Assembly: GCF_000613725.1 (NCBI RefSeq)
Contig: NZ_BAJN01000011.1
Span: 33,017-97,016 of the forward strand
From: Hoylesella pleuritidis JCM 14110
GTDB taxonomy: Bacteria > Bacteroidota > Bacteroidia > Bacteroidales > Bacteroidaceae
Direction: 5' to 3'
DNA length: 64,000 nucleotides
Shown here: one piece after another, positions 17,052 to 25,191 of the stretch
Position numbering within the stretch: the first letter of the stretch is position 1
Layout of the letters: every line of letters begins with the position of its first letter
Position numbers and translations under genes: made by a program
The notes under the pieces: generated by a model
What the model saw: the letters and a program-made list of their open reading frames with translations, nothing else
Told to the model about the DNA's origin: nothing
The model's database searches: none

Positions 17052-18224
17052 TAAGAATCTCCTGGCAAAGCATATACCCCTTGATCATCATCCGCGGAAT
17101 GTGGAACGGACCTTTAAAGATGTTACCCTTGGCAGGCTGTGCCACGGTTCCGTCGCGATGCAGATAACCGAACCATTCGCCGTATTCTGTATCAGGGAAA
17201 TGGCTGTATGTCCAGTCGCTGATCTGCTTGTGGATTTGCAGATAGCGCTCTTCACCGCTGGCGAGATAGGCATAGAGCGACGCGATGATCGTCTCGGTCT
17301 GAGGCCACCAGAATTTCATGTCCTGCGAATAGTCTTGCGGCGGCAGGTTGCGACAGTCTCGGAAGTTGATGATTCCGCCGTATTCCGCATCCCAACCCCA
17401 GTCCCACGACCAGTCGAAAATCTGCAAACCGAGCTGTTTGAGATCATTGTCCCAACCGCGCGCACGGGCTTCTTCGAGGATAAACCACGATGTTTCGATG
17501 CAATGACCGGGATTGATTACGCGCCCGTTACAGGTATCGATGAATTCACCCTGCGGTCCGACTGTTTCCAAAAGAGCTTTAAATTCGGGATGGATGAAAT
17601 ACTTCTGTAGCGCATCCAGTGACTCATCGATCTGTGCTTTGAGCATCGGATCATCCTGTGCTGCCCTCAATCGCGAGGCGGTGTTGATGAGTATCATCGT
17701 GAGCGAGTGTCCCTGACACGCCAAGGCGGGCAGATACTTCGGTTCGAGAAGTCCTGGTGTGTTCTTGTATCGCAGTATGAGTCGGAATAGGTCGAGTGCA
17801 CGTTCCGCGTAACTCTTATCTCCCGATGCGATGGAATACTCCGACATCGCGATAGCTGCAAAGCATTCGGAGAAGAGATAACGGCGCATTCGCAGCGGAG
17901 TGCCGTCTGCCGTCACTTCGAAATACATTCTGCCGTTCTCATCGCAGCAATAGTCGATGATGAAATCGATACAACTCTTGGAGCTTCGAGCCATTCTGCG
18001 CGCCGCTCGATGTTGTTATAGGCAAAAGCGGTAATAAATCCGAAGCGGCCCTGAAACCACACCGATTTAGTCGAATCCATTAAAGTTCCATCACGATCCA
18101 CGCAGGTATAGACGCCGCCGAACTTGCGATCGAGTCCGTGTTCAAGCCAAAATGGTAAGATGTTGTTTACTAAATCGCTTCGATAAGAGGCTGACCAATC
18201 GGTCAAATACTGTTTGATGTCCAT
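17044..18224 (-). pseudogene. N-acylglucosamine 2-epimerase, AGE family (one-base frameshift)
   Basis: The 5' part starts at ATG 18224 (MDIKQYLTDWSASYRSDLVN) and contains FGGVYTCVDRDGTLMDSTKS; the rest continues in another frame from SSKSCIDFIIDYCCDENGRM. The switch point near 17981 lacks one base (minus strand GCTCC where GCTTCC gives EASKSCID). Restored length is 393 aa, normal for this alpha/alpha-barrel family. The second part keeps CIETSWFILEEA and WWPQTETI, which carry conserved barrel residues. The enzyme interconverts ManNAc and GlcNAc without phosphate and is the step after sialic acid lyase in Bacteroides. It is the last gene of the operon, 10 nt after the lyase. Confidence 0.88.
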
Positions 18225-18234
18225 AGTAAACCTG

Positions 18235-19151
18235 TTAAAACACATTACAACGATCAAAGAATCTGATCTCTTCTAACTCTTTCCGTATCTGTCGTTCTTC
18301 GTCGTCGGTCATATTACGGAAAGGTGTTCGGTTCGGACCTAAGTCGAAACCGATGAGCTTCATAATGCGTTTTCCGCCCACGATGTTACCTCGATAGCGG
18401 CAGATCACGTTGATGACGGCCTGCGCAAAGTCTTGTTTTTCACGGGCTGTAGCAATGTCTCCGCGATTCCAGCATCGATAATGCCGACCAATTCGCGTCC
18501 GTTATAATTGGTGGTACCGCCTATTCCGCCCTTGGCTCCACCTTGTGCGAGACTCGGAAGGATGGTCTCGTCTTGCCCGTGAAGCATATCAAACTTGTTA
18601 TCCTTATACAAACGACATTGGTTATACTCGTAAAGACTCTCATAAGTATATTTGATTCCGGCAAAGTTAGGTATGCGTCCGTCCACTGCTTTCAGCAAAT
18701 CGAGCATCGGAAGAAAAGCCCCGTTGAAAGCCGGAATGTGATAATAATAAAAAGGAAGATTTGGAGCTGCCGAGGCAATAGCCTCGCAATATTCAACAAG
18801 TTCTTGTATTCTGCCGATTCGGGGGAATGGAGGTGCCATCGCACCGATGCCCCAAGCACCGATCTTCTGCGCGTGTTCGGCCAGCTGCCGGCTCTCGCGC
18901 AGACAGCAACTACCCACGTGTACGATCACTTTAAACCTTTCTGGAGCCACCGACACCCATTGTTCGGCCAGTTGCATACGTTCTTGCGGGGTGAGCATAT
19001 AGCCTTCACCGGAAGATCCGTTGATGAAAACTCCCTTCAAACCATTTTTAACCAGCATTGCGGCATAGGCCTCGATGGGTTGTAAATTGACATCTCCGTT
19101 GGGATGAAACGGAGTAAACGGGGCATCTATCAGACCGATAATCTTTTCCAT
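18235..19151 (-). pseudogene. nanA: N-acetylneuraminate lyase (one-base frameshift)
   Basis: The N-terminal 235 residues read well: GLIDAPFTPFHPNGDVNLQP, FINGSSGEGYMLTPQE (substrate carboxylate loop), FYYYHIPAFNG (catalytic Tyr) and FAGIKYTYESLYE (Schiff-base Lys). The frame then breaks near 18470, where GATGCTGG stands for GATGCTTGG; with one T restored the frame continues WNRGDIATAREKQDFAQAVI and KLIGFDLGPNRTPFRNM to TAA at 18235, giving 305 aa. It splits sialic acid into ManNAc and pyruvate. As written, about 70 C-terminal residues are lost; the active site would be intact. Confidence 0.92.
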
Positions 19152-19174
19152 ATCTATTGTTTTTTTTGTGTTGT

Positions 19175-20415
19175 TTACTGCATATTATCTGTCGTGGGAC
19201 GAAGGAATATCAATTGTAATGCCAAGGCCAGTGCCACGACTGCACCCAAAAGGGCAAATCCCAAACCTAAATTGCCGCCGTCGCTCCACGCTCCCAATAC
19301 CTGGGTTACAGCTGCTCCGGCAAACACGCCCGTCATATTCATCACGCCATAGGCCGTAGCACGATAACGAGCGGAGACGAACTGGCAGAGGATCGGCATA
19401 TTATTAGCATCAAAAATACCGTAACCTACACCGAAACAGAGCCCTGCTCCTACAATGGCAACGATATGATGGCCCAGTCCTAAGAGTAGAAGTGCGGGGA
19501 TAGTCATTCCCAATCCGATGGCACTTGTATAGATTCGGCCGCGCAGGTTGTGCTGAACCCAACGGTCGGAAAGTATTCCACCTACGATGACTCCGATAAA
19601 TGAAGACACGGCAATAGTGATTGTAGACAACGGACCGGCATCGGCCATCGGGATATTGAGGCTTGATGAAAATAGCGTCGGCAGCCAGTTCTTCGTCGCC
19701 CAACCCGGAAGACTGGGAGCGGCAAAGTAAAACAGAATGATCCAAAACGCCCAGTTAGACAGTACCACGCCGAGTCCTTTGAAGACATTGAAACTCAATG
19801 GCCGGCTCGTTTGCGGCTTTTTGTCTGATGAAAGATGGTCTTTCGGCTTCTCATTCAGCGTTAACAGCAAGACGAAAGAGTATAAAATGCCGACGATTCC
19901 GAACCAATGAAAGGTAGAATGCCACGAAAACAGTGCGGCAACTGTGCTCCGAAACCACCGATTGCTTGCCCGACATAGAGGCCAGTCATATGGATTCCCA
20001 CTGCCAGCGACCGTGATTTGCCTTCGTGCCAATCGGCAATGAGCGACAAGGCAGACGGTATATACAGTGCTTCACTGATGCCCATAAAGGCCCGAAGCCA
20101 GTAAAGTTCGCGGAAAGTAGTGGCATATCCCATCAGGAATGTTACTGCCGACCATACAAACAAACTGCCGATGACGAGCCATTTACGACTCACCCGGTCG
20201 GCGATGATTCCCGCAAAAGGACTCACTATACCATAAATCCATAGGAAAACAGCCATCAATGCGCCGAAAGCTTCGGCCCGATTGAGCTCTGCAATATCTG
20301 CTTTCATTGCTTCCTGCATTGTCGACAGCATCTGCCTGTCCATATAGTTAAGGAGCGCAACGACCCAAAGCAGCGCTACAACAATCCACGGGTAAGATTT
20401 AGTTATCTTCATCAA
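19175..20415 (-). pseudogene. nanT: MFS transporter, probable sialic acid importer (one-base frameshift)
   Basis: The 5' part (MMKITKSYPWIVVALLWVVA) holds six helices with the MFS loop motif FAGIIADRVSRKWLVIG. The frame breaks at GGFGA, where minus-strand GGAGCACAG stands for GGAGCCACAG near 19947. The second part (TVAALFSWHSTFHWFG) supplies the remaining helices and ends LIFLRPTTDNMQ. Restored length is 413 aa. Its position between the mutarotase and lyase genes points to inner-membrane import of N-acetylneuraminate, as for the Bacteroides nanT genes. Substrate is inferred from context. Confidence 0.82.
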
Positions 20416-20479
20416 GGGTAGCTATTAGTGTTTATTAATGGCTACAAAATTAATCATTTATTTTAATAAATACAGGGGG

Positions 20480-21570
20480 TTAATGGCTAAATAATTTAAA
20501 AATGTGTGGTGAACGGATACCGGGTTTCAATTCTCCGCCGATAAGATAGACTGCATTTTCAAACCAAACAAGGGCTGCCCCGGCACGAGCCGTAACCTGA
20601 CTGCGGCCTACTAAGCGCCATTCTCCATAGTCATAGAGCAGAATATCGGGGTTGAAACAATACCATTCTGCGGGATGTCGCAAATAGTCGGGCTGTGGAT
20701 TGTTGAGCGCTTGCAGGAAGATGTCTCGATGAACGCCGCCTACTACAAGTGTCTCTCCTGTTGGGAGTCCCACCGATGCGGCACCGCCGAGGAAGATGGG
20801 AGCACCGGTTTTGTCCGTCGGAATAGGCTCCTGACTCCACGTCCCGTCATCGGTCGTGATGGCACAGCCCTCTAAGGAAAGTGTGGCAGGAGCTTTATCG
20901 GTGCGCGGATTGAAGCCGCCCCAAATACAAAAGGCGATGTCGTCTACGGCGCCCGACACGGGTTGTACCCGCGGATTGCCCGGAAATGCCGTGCAATGAA
21001 CCATCCGTGCTTTACGTTTTGCAGGTCGAGACGCAACACCCGACTACCGGGAATTCCGTCGCAGTTGCCGCCTCCTACATAGATATATCGTCCTACGCGA
21101 CATCCCGTCATATTATCCATTGTACAGGGAAGTTCCGGCCACGCATCAATGACAGCCTTTTCGTTTTCCATCCGAATATGAACGACCGTGCGCAAAGCTC
21201 CTGATGCGTTGCAGCCTCCGATGCAAACGACACCGTTTTCTAATGTAACAGACACACCGTAAGCGGTTTCGGTCGGCAGTTCTCCTACCTTTTTCCAGTT
21301 TAAGCTATCGTCTTTTATAAGACGGGCAGCATAAATTCCGCGATAAAATCGTTTCTTCCCACCGTCGGCTGCAGGTACTTCGGGGAAGTTGCAGCCGCCG
21401 GCCATCAGCAATCTATGCCCTATCGCCCCTGCGAAACACGCTGAGACACCCTGTTCGATACCTCGTTCACCCGCAGGAAAACCATACACTCGCCGAACGG
21501 AAAATTGTTCTTCGGCATTGCTTTCGATACCCATTAAAAGGGCAAAAACCAATAATAGCAGTCCTTTCAT
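20480..21570 (-). pseudogene. nanM: N-acetylneuraminate epimerase/mutarotase, kelch repeat (one-base frameshift)
   Basis: A signal peptide (MKGLLLLVFALLMGIESNA) is followed by kelch blades with G-G motifs: LLMAGGCNFPEV, VVCIGGCNASGALR and YIYVGGGNCDG. The frame breaks after NVKHGW near 21001, where TGGTTC should be TGGGTTC. The second part continues VHCTAFPGNPRVQPVSG, FCIWGGFNP, LVVGGVHRD and YLIGGELKPG. Restored length is 363 aa. NanM-type enzymes speed the alpha/beta change of sialic acid in the periplasm before uptake. The C-terminal blades lie 64 nt before the transporter gene. Confidence 0.88.
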
Positions 21571-21674
21571 TATAAATATTATCTTGTTAGAGTCTCCATC
21601 GGTTTCTCCTAAGGATAAAGAGAAAGACGGAAAAATGTTTGTTTGTCAATCTACTGATGCTTTCACTCTCCTTT

Positions 21675-23764
21675 TTAAGGGAGAGAGGACGGGTAAGGGA
21701 CTATTTCTTCCGTAAATGTTGATGCCGGAAGACCTTTTTCATTTACTAAATTCGCTCGTGTAAAAGGTTGCCAACCATAACGTACTGCACAAGGATGAGA
21801 CACCCGATCGCTGCTTATTTCCACTTGATTGCCCACAATCCGCGCCTCGGCGGGCACATAGAGACCCTCTGTTCCGGCCACTTCAAAACCACGAAGTACA
21901 CCATCTTTTGCCCGCAATCCGACTGCATTGTCAAATGAGAGAATCAGTTTTACGCCGTCATTCACGACATTTCGGAGCACAGGGCCTTCTGAAACGACAG
22001 CGTGTTGATACGAGTGGCGTAGCGCCTGCAATGCCAATCGCTCGCCGACAGGCCTTTTATGGCGGTAATGCACATTGAGAGAATCGCCCAAATCGTTCGT
22101 TACCGTCATCCAAGTGTCACGCAATTTCAGGCTCAATTGCCGCTGACTCTCCCGAAAAGCGGGCCAAGACGGGCGATTTAAGCGAGACAGTTGCACAAAG
22201 TAAAACGGCAATCGAGAGTCTCTGAAATATGCTCGCCAGCTCGCTTCAAGCATCGGAAAAAGACGGGAATGCAGTTCTGCATTGTGTGCATTCGACTCTC
22301 CCTGATACCAAATTACGCCTTTCACGGCATAATGATCGAGCGGAAGGATGCCCGACTCGAACATATAAGCAGGCTGATAGGGGTGCCGTTGCAATCGGTT
22401 CTTTGTATTTTTGATATTCAGCAGCGCTCGATTGCGTGCCATTGCTGCCCATAGTCGCCGTGATACCAGTCGTTGAGGATAGCGGGAAACTGCCATTCTA
22501 ATGTCGAACGGTCAATCCAGGCTTCGGTGGTGGTACCTCCTACGGCATTGCAGATCAGTCCGATGGGTATCTGCAAACTGTCGGCCAACACGCGGCCGAA
22601 GTGGTAAGCCACAGCCGAAAACTTGCGGGCATCCTGCGCATTGCACCTTTGCCACGGACCTTTATTCAACAGTCGGAGACCGTTTATATTCGTCAGTGTT
22701 ACCGAATCCCACACAACGGCATCGGTGGGATAATGTGTAGACATATTAAATAGGTGTAAATTCGGATGCCGGTCGGCTGATTTGATATCTTCATCTGCCG
22801 TAGTACACCGTGCCAGAGTGAACTCCATATTCGACTGTCCCGAGCAAAGCCATACGTCGCCCACCCACACATCACGGATAATTCGTTGCTGCTTGCCGGC
22901 CGAAATCATTATCGAATAAGGACCGCCGGCTGCTTTTTGCGGGAATGTTACGCACCATTTGCCGTCGGGCGATACCTTTATTGCTTGTTCTTGCTTATCA
23001 AACTGCACTTTGACAACGGTTCCCGCATTGGCTTGACCATTGAAACAGATGGGGCGTTCGCGCTGAATCACCATTCCGTCGGTGTAAAGCGGCGAGAGCT
23101 GAAGCCCTCCGAAGTTGCCTGTAAGATTGCTGTAAATCGTTCGAGCCATTATCTCTGCTCCCTCGGCATTAGGATGAAGAGCATCCGGAAAAAGGTCGGG
23201 GCGATTGTATAAAGGTGCATTCAGGTCGATCAATCCTACGTTGGTTGTGGCTGCAATGCGCCTGATGCACTGCTGAATAGCTGCGAACCAGTCGCGTGTT
23301 CCACTCTGAAAACGCGGGTGTCGGTCGCCGATGGGTGTCATCAAGCATATCCAAATCCGTGCGTTCGGGTTCGATACGCGAAATGAATCAATAAGTGTGC
23401 GATAGTCGCGAATGAATTCCGAACCGTAATTCGGCCAGTTTCGTGGGTCGGTATCATTTAATCCGAGATGGATTACCACCCAATCGGCCTTGAATTTCAG
23501 GGCTTCCCGAAATTCGGGCAACCGCATATAAGGTTTATGTCCACGTCTAAGCAGTGTGGCACCCGGATGTCCGAAGTTGCTCACCTCATAGCGATCTCCG
23601 AGCATTTGCTGCAGTCTGACGGGATAAGCCTGTGTCTTTCGATCGGCCAATCCTGATCCATAAGTGACGCTATTACCTACACACGCCACTCTTATCACCT
23701 GTTTTCCCCATCCTGTGACAGTCAGTGCGGTCAGGAGAAACAGCAAAAGAGTCGTCCTTTTCAT
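21675..23764 (-). pseudogene. nanS: Two-domain sialate O-acetylesterase (one-base frameshift)
   Basis: After a signal peptide (MKRTTLLLFLLTALTVTGWG) comes an SGNH/GDSL domain (VACVGNSVTYGSGLADR, then VIHLGLNDTDPR and DALHPNAEGAEIM). A linker leads to a second esterase domain with VWLCSGQSNMEFTLARC and NAVGGTTTEAWID. The frame breaks near 22440 (TGGCA for TGGGCA after GDYGQQW) and resumes ARNRALLNIKNTKN, with VIWYQGESNA carrying the second domain's conserved Gln-Gly-Glu-Ser block. Restored length is 696 aa, close to NanS of Tannerella. It removes O-acetyl groups so that sialic acid can be used. It is the first gene of the operon. Confidence 0.88.
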
Positions 23765-23817
23765 CTTAGTTTATTCTTTGTATCTTATAATGGGTTTCCC
23801 GTTGGGTATTCGTCGGA

Positions 23818-23825
23818 CAAAGATA
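23818..23825 (-). promoter_or_regulatory. -7 box of the sialic acid operon
   Basis: TATCTTTG on the minus strand, about 54 nt before the first ATG of the operon. No convincing -33 box or operator seen. Confidence 0.45.
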
Positions 23826-23875
23826 ATATATTTCCTGCAATTCCAAGAATCTCTTTGAAAGGTTTGACAAACTTC

Positions 23876-24045
23876 ATCCGCTACGCGAATGCGATACTGA
23901 CCGTATTCACGACGGTACAAATCGGTCTGTACACTCTTTCCATCCGCATAGCGGATGCACTATTGATAGGGCACTGTTGGGAGCGAAGCGAACAACAGTG
24001 CCTGGCTGGGCGTTATTTCATTCAACGCTATAAGCGTTGCGCTGT
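23876..24045. repeat. Left arm of the RAYT element (REP-like palindromes)
   Basis: Contains in order a CATCCGCTACGCGAATG palindrome, CGTATTCACGACGGTAC, a perfect CATCCGCATAGCGGATG hairpin, CACTATTGATAGGGCACTGT, a hairpin of GGCACTGTTG with CAACAGTGCC around GAGCGAAGCGAA, and AACGCTATAAGCGTT. The same order returns inverted at 24779-24948. Confidence 0.85.
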
Positions 24046-24159
24046 TTTATACTTCGAAATCCAAAAGAAAATCATTTATTTGAATTTTCTATATTAAACA
24101 TACAGTTAATTCAACCTAAATCACTAAATTTGCCAAGCGAATCAAAATCCGGTAAGCCA

Positions 24160-24215
24160 TCATTTGCGTAGCAAATGCGCTGTTAACAGGGCACCGACGG
24201 GAGCAAAACGGACAA
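24160..24215. repeat. Third, decayed REP-like copy inside the RAYT element
   Basis: CATTTGCGTAGCAAATG, then CTGTTAACAGGGCACCGACG and GGACAACAGTG resemble the left arm in the same orientation with many changes. It lies between the left arm and the transposase gene. Confidence 0.6.
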
Positions 24216-24294
24216 CAGTGGTAGGCAAACGTAAGACACTTCAATACCATCAGCGTTGTACCGGGTACTATCTAAAAACTTAAAATCCTCAACT

Positions 24295-24759
24295 ATGTCA
24301 CAAACACTTTGTAATGTTCTCATCCATTGCGTGTTCCACGCAAAACCATCAGCACCACACATCCAAGCGGAAGACCGGAAACGACTCAATGCTTACGCAT
24401 TAGAGGTTTGCCAAAAATTGCAATGTCCTGGCTTGATTGCCAACGGACCGGGAGACCATTTACACCTGCTGATCAGTCTTTCAACCGCAATTGCCCTCTC
24501 GACCGTTATCAAAGAAGTAAAGCGAAACACGTCCGTCTTTCTTAAAACATTGAATCCCCATCGATATACCGACTTCTACTGGCAGCGCGGTTATGGTGCG
24601 TTCTCCGTCTCGATCAAGTTCAGAGACACTGTGTATAAATACATTGCCGACCAAGAAGAACATCATCTTCACACCTCATCAAGGGCCGAATTTGAGGCAC
24701 TCCTGCACAACGCACAAGTCAGCGGATACGTGCAGGGTTTTTATTGGGAGCCTCAATGA
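24295..24759 (+). mobile_element. REP-associated Y1 (HUH) transposase, RAYT type
   Basis: I start at ATG 24295 (MSQTLCNVLIHCVFHAKPSA). The 154-aa protein has the H-x-x-F-H opening of Y1 transposases, the metal-binding HLH at 55-57 (GPGDHLHLLISLS), then FYWQRGYGAFSVS and the catalytic Tyr of YIADQEEHH (about 116). It is complete, so probably active. HUH single-strand transposases of this group act on REP palindromes, and this gene is flanked by exactly such palindromes in inverted orientation. It lacks a TnpB partner. Confidence 0.9.
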
Positions 24760-24778
24760 GTTGTTTATAACAAAATAG

Positions 24779-24948
24779 AGCAACGCTTACAGCGTTGAGT
24801 TGGATTGCAATTGCTTAGGCACTGTTGTCCGCTTCGCTCCCAACAGTGCCCTGTCAATAGCACATCCGCTATGCGGATGAAGATAGTGTACAGAATGATT
24901 CGTACTGTCGTGAATACAGTTTACAGCGCATCCGCTTCGCGGATAACA
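24779..24948. repeat. Right arm of the RAYT element, inverted to the left arm
   Basis: AACGCTTACAGCGTT, then GGCACTGTTG with CAACAGTGCC, CTGTCAATAGCA, the CATCCGCTATGCGGATG hairpin, TGTCGTGAATACAG and GCATCCGCTTCGCGGAT. In reverse complement this follows the left arm block by block over about 165 nt with scattered mismatches. Confidence 0.85.
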
Positions 24949-25121
24949 GCACGGTATATTTTGATTTGTGAGATAATGATTGAGGATTGACGTAAAGTGA
25001 CAATAAAGTTATTGCTGAGATTTTAGTTTATTGTTCATTTGGGGAATTTTAATTTGTACATGATTGATTCCCAGTTAAATACGAACGGTATTCCAGTCAG
25101 TTATTCATTACACGATGATGA

Positions 25122-25191
25122 ACGGTTAATCATAATGCAAAAAGCCATTAAACGGCGTGCGTTTAACGGCTTTTCGCAAGGTGATTAACCA
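25122..25191. repeat. 22-nt tandem array, GTTAATCG class (array 3)
   Basis: Units begin at 25122 (ACGGTTAATCAT), 25144 (GCCATTAAACGG), 25166 (ACGGCTTTTCGC) and 25188 (ACCATTAACTGC), each 22 nt apart. The last unit contains the fkp stop codon. Its order of unit types nearly repeats that of array 2 at 10207. Confidence 0.85.
25139..25174 (-). terminator. Hairpin terminator of fkp, built from array units
   Basis: AAAAGCCATTAAACG pairs with CGTTTAACGGCTTTT around GCGTG (one mismatch). On the minus strand it ends in five T and lies about 20 nt after the fkp stop. Confidence 0.65.

Larger units (their letters stand above)
23765..24294. other. Gap holding the nan promoter box and the left arm of the RAYT element
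   Basis: Minus-strand TATCTTTG (23818-23825) is a likely -7 box for the sialic acid operon. From 23876 the left inverted arm of the transposase element begins, followed by a third, decayed copy at 24160-24215. Confidence 0.6.
24760..25191. other. Gap holding the right RAYT arm and array 3
   Basis: Right inverted arm at 24779-24948, about 170 nt with nothing recognised, then the 22-nt array that runs into the fkp stop codon. Confidence 0.6.
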
